From Pseudomonadota bacterium (GTDB lineage: Bacteria > Pseudomonadota > Gammaproteobacteria > Burkholderiales > Rhodocyclaceae), in contig JAFEDJ010000009.1 of NCBI GenBank assembly GCA_018241685.1, positions 62,001 to 126,000 of the forward strand: a DNA stretch of 64,000 bases, read 5' to 3'. This document shows positions 1 to 8,795 of the stretch, piece by piece; position 1 is the first letter of the stretch; the number at the start of each line of letters is the position of its first letter. A program made the translations under genes and the position numbers. The notes under the pieces were generated by a model. It did no database searches. It had not been told where the DNA came from and saw only the letters and a program-made list of their open reading frames with translations.

Positions 1-353
1 AGCAGGTGATAGTCCTGCGCCGTGGCCGCCTCCACCAGACGCTTCAGCAAGGCCCGCCCGAGCCCCTGGCCGCGGTGGTCGTGGTGCACATAGACGGAAT
101 GCTCGACGGTGTACTTGTAGGCCGGAAAGGCACGGAACGGGCCGTAGCTGGCAAAGCCCTGCAGCGTGCCGGCCTCGTCCACCGCACCGATCACCGGATA
201 GTTGCCGGCCGCCTTGGCGGCGAACCATGCGGTCATGCTGTCGCGGGTGCGCGGCTGGTAGTCGTAAAGGGCGGTGGAAGTGGCGATGGCCTCGTTGAAG
301 ATGGCCAGGATCGCATCGCCGTGCTCGGCGAGGGTGCAGGCAATGAAGTTCAT
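1..353 (-). CDS. GNAT family N-acetyltransferase (3' end outside window)
   Basis: Acyl-CoA-dependent N-acetyltransferase, closest in style to the phosphinothricin/methionine-sulfoximine acetyltransferase subgroup. The visible 117 residues start MNFIACTLAEHGDAIL and carry the early subgroup pattern (IFNEAIATSTALYDY). The acetyl-CoA pyrophosphate-binding motif A follows near residue 95 (HHDHRGQGLGRALL). The start is the ATG at 353-351; the C-terminus runs off the left edge. It lies 55 bp downstream of cobC on the same strand and could be the last gene of the cob run, though nothing links it to cobalamin. The substrate cannot be told from sequence. Confidence 0.85.
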   Translation of the reverse strand, partial: MNFIACTLAEHGDAILAIFNEAIATSTALYDYQPRTRDSMTAWFAAKAAGNYPVIGAVDEAGTLQGFASYGPFRAFPAYKYTVEHSVYVHHDHRGQGLGRALLKRLVEAATAQDYHL

Positions 354-408
354 CAGTGGAACACGGGCTATGGACACAACCCCGATTGTGCCCCAGCCAG
401 CCGTCCGC

Positions 409-960
409 TCAGCGGTTGAACCAGCGCAGCAGCGTGCCCCAGTCGTGGAGGTCCAGGCGAGTCACTTCGCCGCAGGCGAAATCGAGGCCAAGCCAGTGTT
501 CCGCCGGCAGCTTGAGCAGATGGCCGGCCAGCGCGCGCAGTGGGCCACCGTGGGCAACCACCACCGCGGCGGCCGGCGGCGCGGCCTGCAGCTCGGCGAG
601 GAAATCATGGACACGGGCCGCCATCTGGCGCGGCGACTCTCCGCCTGGCGGTGCGAAGTCCAGCGGTGCATCAGCCCACACATCGAGGGCGGCGCGGCCG
701 ATGTCGTCATAGCTGCACCCTTCCCATTCGCCGAAGTGGATTTCCTTGAGGCGCGGTTCGAGCCGCGGCGTACCGAGCGCTTCGGCCAGCAGGCGGGCGC
801 GGGCCAGCGGGCTGGCGTACAGCACGAAGTCGGCCGGCAGCAGCGGACGCAGGCGGGCCGCCACCTCGGCAGCGGACTCGGCCAGCCCCAGGTCGGTCTG
901 GCCATAACAGATCCCCGGCGCCACGGCGGGCCGGGGATGGCGGATCAGGTAAAGCTCCAC
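409..960 (-). CDS. cobC: alpha-ribazole phosphatase / histidine phosphatase family protein (CobC-like)
   Basis: Histidine phosphatase superfamily protein, 183 residues. The phosphohistidine motif LIRHP is at the N-terminus, with YASPLARA in the middle, the acid/base region HFGEWEG and the second histidine motif [11 protein letters not shown] near the C-terminus. In cobalamin nucleotide-loop assembly CobC removes the 5'-phosphate from alpha-ribazole-5'-phosphate or adenosylcobalamin-5'-phosphate. The role is assigned from context: the gene overlaps cobS by 16 bp and follows cobT-cobS. I place the start at GTG 960-958 because it gives the canonical VELYLIRHP beginning; no ATG is suitably placed. 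A general phosphoglycerate-mutase-like role remains possible without the neighbours. Confidence 0.85.
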   Translation of the reverse strand: MELYLIRHPRPAVAPGICYGQTDLGLAESAAEVAARLRPLLPADFVLYASPLARARLLAEALGTPRLEPRLKEIHFGEWEGCSYDDIGRAALDVWADAPLDFAPPGGESPRQMAARVHDFLAELQAAPPAAAVVVAHGGPLRALAGHLLKLPAEHWLGLDFACGEVTRLDLHDWGTLLRWFNR

Positions 961-1718
961 GCGGCGAGCATCCCCAGGTAGATGGCGATTTCGGCGAGCT
1001 GCTGGGTGGCGCCCAGGCAGTCGCCGGTATAACCGCCGAGCCGGCGGGCGAACTTGCGTGCCGCGGCCACCGCCACCACCGCGGCGACGAGCAGCGCCGC
1101 CAAGGCTTCCAGCGGCGTCAACAGCAACAGCGGCACGATGCCGGCCAGCGTGGCGATGCCCAGCTCGGTGGCGCTCGGGCGGCGCGCCACCGGCGCCGAC
1201 TTGGCGCTGTCGTCGCTGCGCGCGTAGTCGAGCACTGCCATCACACTGACCGCGGCGAGGCGCGACAGCGGATGGGCCACCAGCAGCGCGGCGACCACCG
1301 GGTAGTCGTCGTCGGCGCCCAGGTCGGCGAGGGCCAGGTATTTGGCGAGCAGCAGCAGCACCAGGCCGATGGCACCATAGCTGCCGATCCGCGAGTCCTT
1401 CATGATCGCCAGCGCCTGCTCCTTGGTCCACCCGCCGCCGAGGCCGTCGCAGGTGTCGGCCCAGCCGTCCTCGTGGAAAGCGCCGGTGGCGCGGATGGTC
1501 GCCGCCATCGCCAGCACCACCGCCAGGTCCACCGGCAGCAGCTGTGCCGCCAACCAGTAGGTCGCCGCGCCGATCAGGCCGACCAGCCAGCCAACCAGTG
1601 GCAGATAGCGCGCCGCCCGCCCCAGCTTGTCCGGCGCGAAGTCTACCCAGCCCGGTACCGGCAGGCGGCTGAAGAACGCGATGGCGATGAAGATCAGCTC
1701 GAGCTGGGCGCGGATCAT
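945..1718 (-). CDS. cobS: adenosylcobinamide-GDP ribazoletransferase (cobalamin-5'-phosphate synthase)
   Basis: Integral membrane enzyme of 257 residues that joins adenosylcobinamide-GDP to alpha-ribazole (or its phosphate), the last main step of B12 assembly. The family signature [18 protein letters not shown] is present around residue 85, followed by the DSRIGSYGA motif. Several hydrophobic segments follow, as expected for CobS in the inner membrane. The start is ATG 1718-1716 ([20 protein letters not shown]), a typical CobS N-terminus. The C-terminal [12 protein letters not shown] motif is intact. It overlaps cobC downstream and lies 31 bp downstream of cobT, consistent with one transcript. 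Confidence 0.96.
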   Translation of the reverse strand: MIRAQLELIFIAIAFFSRLPVPGWVDFAPDKLGRAARYLPLVGWLVGLIGAATYWLAAQLLPVDLAVVLAMAATIRATGAFHEDGWADTCDGLGGGWTKEQALAIMKDSRIGSYGAIGLVLLLLAKYLALADLGADDDYPVVAALLVAHPLSRLAAVSVMAVLDYARSDDSAKSAPVARRPSATELGIATLAGIVPLLLLTPLEALAALLVAAVVAVAAARKFARRLGGYTGDCLGATQQLAEIAIYLGMLAAWSFT

Positions 1719-1749
1719 GGCAGTGCGGCGGACTGGCGGCTTGCGTGTC

Positions 1750-2796
1750 TCACGCGTCCTTGCCGCTGACGCCGGCGGATTCGAAGCTGGCCATTTCGTT
1801 GAGGAAATTGACCGCCGCCTGCACCAGCGGGAAGGCCAGCGCGGCGCCAGTGCCCTCGCCAAGGCGCAAGTCGAGCTGGACCAGCGGGGCGGCACCCAGG
1901 TGGGCCAGCTGCACGGCGTGGCCGGGCTCTTCGGAACGGTGCGCGAACACGCAGTAATCGATGATTTCCGGGGCGATCTCATAGGCCACCAGCAGCGCGC
2001 TGGTGACGATGAAGCCGTCGATCAGCAGCAGCATGCCGGCTTCGGCGGCGCCGAGCATCGCACCCGCCATCATCGCGATCTCCAGGCCGCCGTACTCGGT
2101 CAGCGCTTCCAGCGGATCGCCACGGCGCCCGCCGCGCGCCACCGCCTTGGCCAACAAGGCGCGCTTGCGCTCCAGGCCGGCGTCGTCGAGGCCGGTGCCA
2201 CGGCCGATCACCACGTCCAGTTCAGTGCCGGTCAGGCAGTGGGTCAGCAGCGACGCGGCGGCGGTGTTGCCGATGCCCATCTCGCCGAAACCGACCACGT
2301 TGCAGCCGTCGGCGGCCAGGCCGCGGACCAGCTCGCGGCCACAGGCCAGCGCAGCGTCGCGCTGGGCGACGGTCAGCGCCGGTTCTTCCAGGTAGTTGGC
2401 GGTGCCCGGTGCCACCTTGGCGTCGATCAGGCCGGGGCGGCTGCCGAAGTCGTGGGCCACGCCGGCATCCACCACTGTCAGGCCCATGCCCATCTGGCGC
2501 GCAAAAACGTTGATCGCTGCGCCGCCGGCAAGGAAGTTCTCGACCATCTGCCAGGTCACGTCCTGCGGGTAGGCGGACACGCCCGCCTTGGCCGCGCCGT
2601 GGTCGCCGGCAAACACCAGCATGTGCGGCCGGCGCAGTTCGGGGCTGAGGGTCTGCTGGATCAGACCGATCTGGCGGGCCAGCGGCTCGAGGCGGCCGAG
2701 GGCGCCGAGGGGCTTGGTCTTGGTGTCGATGCGCTGCTGCAGCGCGGGGGCGAGGGACTGGTCGGGACGGACGATGGCGTAGGTCATGGGACGCAT
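1750..2796 (-). CDS. cobT: nicotinate-nucleotide--dimethylbenzimidazole phosphoribosyltransferase
   Basis: Makes alpha-ribazole-5'-phosphate from nicotinate mononucleotide and 5,6-dimethylbenzimidazole, supplying the lower ligand of cobalamin. The 348-residue length is normal for the family. Recognisable blocks are [13 protein letters not shown] near the N-terminus, [16 protein letters not shown], the glycine-rich [14 protein letters not shown] motif, and the C-terminal HRSEEPGH and [12 protein letters not shown]. The last of these contains the catalytic glutamate region. A second in-frame ATG at 2787-2785 (MTYAIVRP) is equally plausible as start; neither has a clear Shine-Dalgarno sequence. 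First gene of the cobT-cobS-cobC run. Confidence 0.96.
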   Translation of the reverse strand: MRPMTYAIVRPDQSLAPALQQRIDTKTKPLGALGRLEPLARQIGLIQQTLSPELRRPHMLVFAGDHGAAKAGVSAYPQDVTWQMVENFLAGGAAINVFARQMGMGLTVVDAGVAHDFGSRPGLIDAKVAPGTANYLEEPALTVAQRDAALACGRELVRGLAADGCNVVGFGEMGIGNTAAASLLTHCLTGTELDVVIGRGTGLDDAGLERKRALLAKAVARGGRRGDPLEALTEYGGLEIAMMAGAMLGAAEAGMLLLIDGFIVTSALLVAYEIAPEIIDYCVFAHRSEEPGHAVQLAHLGAAPLVQLDLRLGEGTGAALAFPLVQAAVNFLNEMASFESAGVSGKDA

Positions 2797-2904
2797 CTGC
2801 GGACGGTGTCGAGGCCGCGGATGCTAGGACGCCGAAATCATTTGTTCAAGCGCCAGCGCCCCTGGACGGCCGCCCCGCGACATCCGCCGGACGGCCGCAA
2901 AGCC

Positions 2905-3213
2905 TTAATTGGCGCGGCTTTTCCCGCCCAGCGAACGAACCTGCAGGACGACCCGGCGGCTGTTGCGCACCTCGCGCTCCCACGCGCGCTTTAGCACGAA
3001 ACGCAGTTCGTAGTCGCCAGCCACTTCGCCGATCACCGAAAAGACCTGGCTGCCGTCGCGCTGCTGCGCGACCGTCGCCTGGCTTTCCTCGAGGCATACG
3101 CGGACCGCGCCGTTGGCGCCATCCACGTACCAGGTGGCGCCGCTGCCCGGGTAGGACGGCAGCGCAATACGGCAGATCTGCCCGACGTTGCTGGCAAGGC
3201 GTTGGGTGCTCAT
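2905..3213 (-). CDS. chagasin-like (MEROPS I42) protease inhibitor family protein
   Basis: A 102-residue protein that fits the immunoglobulin-like I42 inhibitors of papain-type cysteine proteases. The layout matches the family: an N-terminal VGQICRIALP strand; a GSGATW loop in the place of the NPTTGYxW loop; and a final YELRFVLKRAWE segment in the place of the RPWE loop, followed by a closing beta strand (RRVVLQVRS). The canonical loop residues are diverged. No signal peptide is seen, whereas most bacterial I42 proteins are exported. It lies between cobT and cobU on their strand but is probably functionally unrelated. The assignment rests on motif pattern, not on a search. Confidence 0.6.
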   Translation of the reverse strand: MSTQRLASNVGQICRIALPSYPGSGATWYVDGANGAVRVCLEESQATVAQQRDGSQVFSVIGEVAGDYELRFVLKRAWEREVRNSRRVVLQVRSLGGKSRAN

Positions 3214-3320
3214 GGTGTGGATCCCTTTTGTTTTTTTAAGGGATCGATGGTGCCGTGCAGCAAGCAGCGGCCGCTATGTGGCGGGACATCGCCGAACTGT
3301 GACCTATTACCACCCGCCCT

Positions 3321-3869
3321 TCAGGCCCCCTTGAGGACCAGCGGCAGGCCCGCGGCGACGAAAGTCACCCGCCCGCACAGGGCCGCCACAGCCTGGTTGA
3401 GACGCCCGGCCTCGTCGCGGAACAGGCGGCCCAGCGGACTCTCCGGCACCAGGCCGAGACCCACCTCATTGGCGACGAAGATCACTTTCCCCGGCAACTG
3501 CGGAATCAGTTCGAGCAACGCCGCACGCTCGCGGGCGAAGGCCGGCAGCAGTTCGGCACCGGCGGCCGGCGGCAGGTTCTCGGCCCCGTCGAGCAGGTTG
3601 GCCAGCCACAGGGTCAGGCAATCGACGACCACGCAGCGCTCCGGCGCCGCCGTCGCCTGCAGTGCCGCCGCCAGCGCGCGGGGCGCTTCGACGACATTCC
3701 AGCCTGCCGGCCGGTCGGCCTGGTGGCGGGCGATGCGCACGCACATTTCCTCGTCCAGCGCCTCGGCGGTAACGATCACATGCACGGCCAGGCCGCTCGC
3801 CGCGGCGGCCTGTTCGGCGTGGCGGCTCTTGCCGGAACGGGCGCCGCCCAGGATCAATTCGGATGACAT
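3321..3869 (-). CDS. cobU: bifunctional adenosylcobinamide kinase / adenosylcobinamide-phosphate guanylyltransferase
   Basis: Phosphorylates adenosylcobinamide and transfers GMP to it, giving adenosylcobinamide-GDP, the substrate of CobS. The 182-residue length is typical. The P-loop GGARSGKS is at residues 8-15, the ARHQADRP segment carries the histidine that accepts GMP in the Salmonella enzyme, and VVDCLTLWLANLL and FVANEVGLGLVPE are the usual central and C-terminal motifs. It is the cob gene nearest the divergent btu operon; the 115 bp upstream are shared with the promoter region of the cobalamin riboswitch transcript. Confidence 0.96.
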   Translation of the reverse strand: MSSELILGGARSGKSRHAEQAAAASGLAVHVIVTAEALDEEMCVRIARHQADRPAGWNVVEAPRALAAALQATAAPERCVVVDCLTLWLANLLDGAENLPPAAGAELLPAFARERAALLELIPQLPGKVIFVANEVGLGLVPESPLGRLFRDEAGRLNQAVAALCGRVTFVAAGLPLVLKGA

Positions 3870-3886
3870 AAGAGGGCTCCAGCAGA

Positions 3887-3938
3887 TTGACGCTCACGTC
3901 AACCCAATTCGGGAAGTGACTGATTTTGGTGCTATTAT
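3887..3938 (+). promoter_or_regulatory. candidate btu promoter with upstream palindrome
   Basis: A perfect inverted repeat TTGACG-N4-CGTCAA lies at 3887-3902. A TG-N-TATTAT extended -10 element lies at 3930-3938, with transcription expected to begin near 3945, some 40 bp before the cobalamin riboswitch aptamer. No good -35 hexamer lies 17 bp upstream of the -10, as is usual for extended -10 promoters. The palindrome is positioned where an activator or repressor would sit; its binding protein is unknown. Inference from sequence only. Confidence 0.4.
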
Positions 3939-3984
3939 CGCAGCCGTTGTCGCCACAGGGCCGAGTCGGCCCGGCGATACGCGT

Positions 3985-4210
3985 GCTCCAGGTGCTCCAG
4001 CGGCCGTCCAGGCCAGGAGTTAAACGGGAAACAGGTGCGCGTGCTTCCACACGGAAGCCGCAAGGCCTGTGCTGCCCCCGCAACGGTAAGCAAGCGCAAG
4101 GCGCATCACATAGCCACTGGGCCTTACGGGCCTGGGAAGGCGATGCGTCCTGTCCGGTCGGCATTGTGCCGCACCGGCTCGGCTTGCGAGCCCGGATACC
4201 GGCCTCGATC
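3985..4210 (+). promoter_or_regulatory. cobalamin (B12) riboswitch upstream of btuB
   Basis: The hallmark segments of the adenosylcobalamin aptamer occur in order: GGGAAACAGGTG near 4026-4037, the B12 box GCTGCCCCCGCAACGGTAAG at 4071-4090, GCCACTGG at 4113-4120, GGGAAGGC at 4134-4141 and the closing GAGCCCGGATACCGGCC at 4188-4204. A variable hairpin (GTGCTTCC...GGAAGC, 4041-4057) sits within the P6 region. Known riboswitches of this class shut down B12 uptake genes when cobalamin is plentiful. The stretch 4211-4353 before the btuB start is probably the expression platform; an 11-nt element GCTTCCACACG at 4043-4053 recurs there at 4292-4302 and may take part in alternative pairing (inference). 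Confidence 0.93.
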
Positions 4211-4353
4211 ACACAACAGCGGAAGTGCCACGGGGTGGTGGCAACGCGCGCGGCCGTGATCCTGTCCGGCCTTCTGCGGTACCTCCCCTGCGCTTCCACA
4301 CGCAATCCACCCGAGTCGGCGGGGACGCCACCGGGTCCGGGAGAACCTGACAG

Positions 4354-6165
4354 ATGATCATCCGCCTTTCCACCGCCGCCCTCGCGGTCGCTTCCGTGTT
4401 TCCCAGCCTGGCGCAGGCCGCAACCGAGCAGCCCACCGTCGTCGTCACCGCCACCCGCCAGGCCCAGCGCGCCGACGAGTCGCTGGCTGACGTGACCGTC
4501 ATCGGGCGCGAGCAGATCGAACGCGCCGGCTCGACCTTCTCCCTGCCCGAACTGCTGGCCCGCCAGCCCGGCATCCAGATGGCGTCCAGCGGCGGCCCCG
4601 GCAAGGCCACCGACATCTTCATCCGCGGCGCCAGCCCGCGCCAGACCCTGCTGATCGTCGACGGCATGCGCCTCGGCTCGACGACCCTCGGCTCGCCGAG
4701 CTGGCAGGACATCCCGCTGTCGCAGATCGAGCGCATCGAAATCGTCCGCGGCCCGGCTTCCGCGCTGTACGGCGCCGACGCCATCGGCGGCGTGATCCAG
4801 ATCTTCACGCGCAAGGGCGAAGGCGCGCCGAAGGCCGACGCCTTCGTCGGCGTCGGCAGCTACGGCACCCGCGAAACCTCGGCCGGCGTGTCCGGCGGCA
4901 CCGACAAGCTGTCGTACTCGGTGCGCGGCGGCTATGCCGAGAACGACGGTTTCAGCGCCATCTACAGCAAGACCAAGCAGCCTTACTACTACAACCCGGA
5001 CAAGGATCCGTACCGCAACAGCAACTTCTCGGCCAAGCTGGGCTATAGCGTGGCGGACGGCCATGAAGTGGGCGCTTCGATCCTCTACGCCACCAGTCGC
5101 AACCATTACGACTCGGGCCTCGGCTTCGACAACTACAGCAACAACATCCAGAACGCCTGGAACCTGTTCAGCCGCAATCGCCTCACGGACATCTGGACCA
5201 GCACCGTGCGCTTCGGCCAGTCGGTGGACGACTCGAAGGACTTTGCGTCCTACGCCCCCAGCGGCGCGTCGATCAAGACCACCCAGCAGCAGTTCATGTG
5301 GCAGAACGACATCCGCCTGCCGGTCGGCACCCTGCTCGCCGCCTACGAGAACCTGCACCAGAAGGCCGTCAACCAGGACACCTTCGACGTCAGCCGCTCG
5401 ATCAACTCGGCACTGCTCGGGTGGACCGCCGGCTTTGGCCCGCACAAGGTCCAGCTCAATGCCCGCCACGACGACAACAGCCAGTTCGGCGGCAAGACCA
5501 CCGGCTACGCCGGCTACGGCTACCAGATCCTGCCGACCCTGCGCGTGCAGGGCAGCATCGGCAACGCCTTCCGCGCGCCGACCTTCAATGAGCTGTATTA
5601 CCCCGGCTACGGCAACGCCAACCTGAGGCCGGAAAGCGCCTACAACAAGGAAGTCGGCCTGCTGTGGGAGCAGCACGGGCACAGCGTCAGCGCCACCTAC
5701 TTCCGCAACCGCATCAGCAACCTGATAGTCAACGACCAGAACTTCATCCCGCAGAACGTCGGCAGTGCCCGCCTGGAAGGCATCAGCCTGGGCTACGGCG
5801 GCCAGCTCGCCGGCTTCGACATCGTCGCCAACATCGACTTCCTCGATCCGAAGGATCTGGATACCGGCACGCGCCTGCAGCGCCGCGCCAACAAGACCGG
5901 CAATCTGGCGATCAGCCGCAGCTTCGCGGCCCTCACCGTGGGCGCCGAATGGCAGGGTTCCAGCGGCCGCTACGACCGTACCAACGAGGTCAACCCGATG
6001 GGCGGCTACGGGCTGGTGAACGCCTTCGCCAAGTACGCGCTGACCAAGGAGCTGGGCCTCGAAGCACGGGCCAACAACATCCTCGACAAGCAGTACGAAA
6101 CCGCCTGGGGCTTCAAGACGGCCGGCGCCAACGTCTTCTTCGGCGTACGCTACGCACCGAAATAA
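4354..6165 (+). CDS. btuB: TonB-dependent vitamin B12 receptor BtuB
   Basis: Outer-membrane, TonB-energised receptor for cobalamin and other corrinoids, 603 residues. A signal peptide ends near residue 22 (...FPSLAQA). A TonB-box-like PTVVVTAT follows, then the plug domain with the RGASPRQTLLIVDGMRL and RIEIVRGPASALYGADAIGGVI motifs. The rest is a 22-strand barrel rich in aromatic and polar residues, ending in a C-terminal aromatic strand (FFGVRYAPK). The start is ATG 4354 after a GGGAG-like ribosome-binding site. The riboswitch upstream makes B12-repressed expression very likely. First gene of btuB-btuC-btuD-cobO. Confidence 0.95.
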   Translation: MIIRLSTAALAVASVFPSLAQAATEQPTVVVTATRQAQRADESLADVTVIGREQIERAGSTFSLPELLARQPGIQMASSGGPGKATDIFIRGASPRQTLLIVDGMRLGSTTLGSPSWQDIPLSQIERIEIVRGPASALYGADAIGGVIQIFTRKGEGAPKADAFVGVGSYGTRETSAGVSGGTDKLSYSVRGGYAENDGFSAIYSKTKQPYYYNPDKDPYRNSNFSAKLGYSVADGHEVGASILYATSRNHYDSGLGFDNYSNNIQNAWNLFSRNRLTDIWTSTVRFGQSVDDSKDFASYAPSGASIKTTQQQFMWQNDIRLPVGTLLAAYENLHQKAVNQDTFDVSRSINSALLGWTAGFGPHKVQLNARHDDNSQFGGKTTGYAGYGYQILPTLRVQGSIGNAFRAPTFNELYYPGYGNANLRPESAYNKEVGLLWEQHGHSVSATYFRNRISNLIVNDQNFIPQNVGSARLEGISLGYGGQLAGFDIVANIDFLDPKDLDTGTRLQRRANKTGNLAISRSFAALTVGAEWQGSSGRYDRTNEVNPMGGYGLVNAFAKYALTKELGLEARANNILDKQYETAWGFKTAGANVFFGVRYAPK

Positions 6166-6185
6166 GCCCCATGCACGGAGGGACC

Positions 6186-7211
6186 ATGGCCGACGGGCAC
6201 ACCGCCGCCCGACATCAACCGGTGAGCATGCGCCACATGCGCCTGCGCGCCCGGCTGGTCATCGCCGGCCTGATGACGGCGGCGCTGGTGGCCTTCGCCT
6301 GGTCCCTGTCGGCCGGCGCCATGCCAGTGTCCTGGCACGATCTGCTGGCAGCACTGGGCAGCGGTGAAAGCAGCATGGAGGCGGACATCGTCCGCCAGCT
6401 ACGCCTGCCCCGCGCCATCGCCGCCTTCGCCTGCGGCGGCCTGCTGGCCCTGGCCGGTGCGCTGATGCAGGTGCTGCTGCGCAACCCGTTGGCCGACCCC
6501 TACGTGCTGGGCATTTCCGGTGGGGCAGCGGTTGGCGCGCTGGGCACGATCCTGGCCGGAGCGACGGCCGGGTGGATCGACACCGGCGCCTTCATCGGTG
6601 CCCTCGGCGCCACGCTGCTGGTCTTCGGCCTCGCCCATGGCGACGGTTCATGGACGCAGACCCGCCTCCTGCTCACCGGCGTCATCGTCGCCGCCGGCTG
6701 CGGCGCCGCGGTGGCACTCATGTTGAGCCTGGCCCCCGAAGGCCGCGTCAAGGGCATGCTGTTCTGGTTGATGGGCGATGCCAGCAGCGCGACCCGCCCA
6801 TGGCCGGCACTGGCCCTGCTGGGCATCGGTCTGTTGGCCGCCCTGCCCTTCGCCCGCGAACTCAACCTGCTGGCCCGTGGCGAGATCACCGCCCGCGCCC
6901 TCGGCATCCAGGTCGGCCGCCTGCGCATGCTGGTTTACGGCCTCGGCGCACTGCTCACCGCGGTGGCAGTGACCACCGTCGGTTCGGTGGGCTTCGTCGG
7001 CCTGATCGTGCCGCATCTGGTCCGCCTCGCCATCGGCAATGACCAGCGCCTGCTGCTGCCCGCCGCCACGCTGGCCGGCGGCGTGCTGCTGTGCGCCGCG
7101 GACACCGCCGCACGCACCGTGGTGGCGCCGATCCAGCTACCGGTCGGCGTGCTCACCGCGCTGATCGGCGTGCCGGTCTTCCTGTTCCTGCTGGCCAGGC
7201 ATCCACGATGA
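6186..7211 (+). CDS. btuC: FecCD-family ABC permease for cobalamin (BtuC-like)
   Basis: Inner-membrane permease of 341 residues in the BtuC/FecCD family, with about ten membrane segments. Family motifs are RLPRAIAAFACGGLLALAGA, LLRNPLADPYVLGISGGAA and, near the end, GSVGFVGLIVPHLVRLAIG with the ATPase-coupling helix. The start is ATG 6186, because GGAGGG lies five bases upstream; the ATG at 6171 lacks such a site. Its stop overlaps the btuD start (ATGA). No BtuF-type periplasmic binding protein is encoded in the window, so it must be supplied from elsewhere or by another system. Confidence 0.92.
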   Translation: MADGHTAARHQPVSMRHMRLRARLVIAGLMTAALVAFAWSLSAGAMPVSWHDLLAALGSGESSMEADIVRQLRLPRAIAAFACGGLLALAGALMQVLLRNPLADPYVLGISGGAAVGALGTILAGATAGWIDTGAFIGALGATLLVFGLAHGDGSWTQTRLLLTGVIVAAGCGAAVALMLSLAPEGRVKGMLFWLMGDASSATRPWPALALLGIGLLAALPFARELNLLARGEITARALGIQVGRLRMLVYGLGALLTAVAVTTVGSVGFVGLIVPHLVRLAIGNDQRLLLPAATLAGGVLLCAADTAARTVVAPIQLPVGVLTALIGVPVFLFLLARHPR

Positions 7212-7990
7212 AGATGGACGTGCGCCCGCCAGTCCTCGCCGCCGAGCGCCTCACCGTGAAGGTAGGCCACCGCGACGTGGTGCGCGCGCTGGACTTCACG
7301 CTGCAGCCCGGCGACACCCTGGTGATCCTCGGCCGCAACGGCGCCGGCAAGACCACCCTGCTGCACACTCTGGCCGGCCTGCGCGCGGCGGCCGCGGGCA
7401 CCGTGCTGCTGTCCGGCCAGCCTTACGCCGCCTGGCCTCGTGGCCACGAGGCCTGCCTGCGCGGCCTGCTGGCCCAGAGCCAGCCGGATTTCTTCAGCGC
7501 GACAGTGCTCGAGACCGCCCTCGTCGGCCGCCACCCCTACCTCGGCCGGTGGGACTGGGAAGGGCCGGAAGACGAGGCGATCGCCCTCACCGCGCTGGCC
7601 AGCATGGGCCTCGACAGCTTTGCCGAACGCCAGGTGCCCACGCTGTCCGGCGGCGAGCGCCAGCGCCTCGCCATCGCCACCCTGCTGGTCCAGCGGCCGC
7701 GCCTGTACCTGCTCGACGAACCGCTGGCCCACCTGGACCTGCACCATGAAGTCGCGGTGCTGGACCACTTCCGCACCCTGGCTTCCGCCGGCGCCGGTGT
7801 GGCGATGGTCCTCCACGACATCAACCTGACTGCCCGCTACGCCAGCCACGTGCTGCTGCTCGACGGCGCAGGTGGCCATATCTTCGGCACGGTCGCCGAG
7901 GTGCTCACCGCCGAGCGCCTGTCGGCGGCCTTCGGCCATCCGCTGCGGGCCGTCGCCGACGGTACGGCAACGCTGTTCGTCCCAGCCTGA
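7208..7990 (+). CDS. btuD: cobalamin ABC transporter ATP-binding protein (BtuD-like)
   Basis: ATPase subunit, 260 residues, that drives the BtuC-type permease. Walker A is LGRNGAGKTT near residue 45, the signature LSGGERQRLAIA near 145, Walker B LYLLDEPLAHLDL just after, and the switch histidine is in VLHDINLT. Start ATG 7208 overlaps the btuC stop by four bases, so translation is probably coupled. The C-terminal part (AFGHPLRAVADGTATLFVP) is typical of FecE/BtuD-type ATPases. Confidence 0.92.
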   Translation: MKMDVRPPVLAAERLTVKVGHRDVVRALDFTLQPGDTLVILGRNGAGKTTLLHTLAGLRAAAAGTVLLSGQPYAAWPRGHEACLRGLLAQSQPDFFSATVLETALVGRHPYLGRWDWEGPEDEAIALTALASMGLDSFAERQVPTLSGGERQRLAIATLLVQRPRLYLLDEPLAHLDLHHEVAVLDHFRTLASAGAGVAMVLHDINLTARYASHVLLLDGAGGHIFGTVAEVLTAERLSAAFGHPLRAVADGTATLFVPA

Positions 7991-8128
7991 CAGCCACTGG
8001 ACACCGTCCAGACCTGCACACTGCCTGTCGTACCTGCGGGGCAAACCCATTTGCTCCACAAGAAATCCACAGGAAACTCACAAGAAAACCACAACAACCG
8101 AACCCCCAACGAACGCACAAACACCACC

Positions 8129-8752
8129 ATGACCGACCACGACACCTCCTCCGACACCGAACGCGATGCCCGCCACAAGACCCGTATGGAACGCAAGAAG
8201 GCCGTCGTCGACGCGGCCATTGCCGCCGCCACCGACCAGCGCGGCGTTCTCCTGGTGAACACCGGTAACGGCAAGGGCAAGTCCAGCGCCGCCTTCGGCG
8301 TGCTGGCGCGGGCCCTCGGCCACGGCCTCAAGGCCGGCGTGGTGCAGTTCGTGAAGGGCCGCTCCGACACCGGCGAGGAAGCCTTCTTCCGCCGCCAGCC
8401 GGAAGTGAGCTGGCACGTGATGGGCGACGGCTTCACCTGGGACACCCAGGACCGCAGCGCCGACATCGCCAGCGCCAAGGCCGGCTGGGAACAGGCACGA
8501 GCCTTCCTGCGCGATCCGGAGATCGGCCTGGTGGTACTCGACGAGCTCAACATCGTCCTCAAGTACGCCTACCTGGATGTGAACGAGGTGATCGCCGATC
8601 TGCAGGCCCGCCCCGCCATGCAGCACGTCATCGTCACCGGCCGCGGCGCGCCGGAAGCACTGATCGCGGCAGCCGACACGGTCACCGACATGGGCGTCGT
8701 CAAGCATGCCTTCAAGGCCGGCATCGCCGCCCAGGCCGGCCTGGAGTTCTGA
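8129..8752 (+). CDS. cobO: cob(I)yrinic acid a,c-diamide adenosyltransferase (BtuR/CobO/CobA type)
   Basis: Transfers the 5'-deoxyadenosyl group of ATP to reduced corrinoids, giving the coenzyme form of B12 in the cytoplasm. The protein has 207 residues. An N-terminal charged helix (RHKTRMERKKAVVD) precedes the unusual P-loop NTGNGKGKSSAAFG, and the corrin-binding and ATP-site motifs VVQFVKG, VLDELNIVLKYAYL and VIVTGRGAPEAL follow. The start is ATG 8129. It is the last gene of the btu transcript, 138 bp after btuD. Placed here it converts imported corrinoid before the CobU/CobS steps encoded on the opposite strand. Confidence 0.95.
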   Translation: MTDHDTSSDTERDARHKTRMERKKAVVDAAIAAATDQRGVLLVNTGNGKGKSSAAFGVLARALGHGLKAGVVQFVKGRSDTGEEAFFRRQPEVSWHVMGDGFTWDTQDRSADIASAKAGWEQARAFLRDPEIGLVVLDELNIVLKYAYLDVNEVIADLQARPAMQHVIVTGRGAPEALIAAADTVTDMGVVKHAFKAGIAAQAGLEF

Positions 8753-8795
8753 GCCCCGGCTGCGGTAAACCCCGGTTCTGCCGGCCGGGCCGGGC

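Noticed and set aside
3466..5682. A 738-codon frame antisense to btuB and across the riboswitch
   Set aside because: Low-complexity Val/Ala/Gly/Arg composition typical of antisense frames in GC-rich DNA; it crosses well-supported features.
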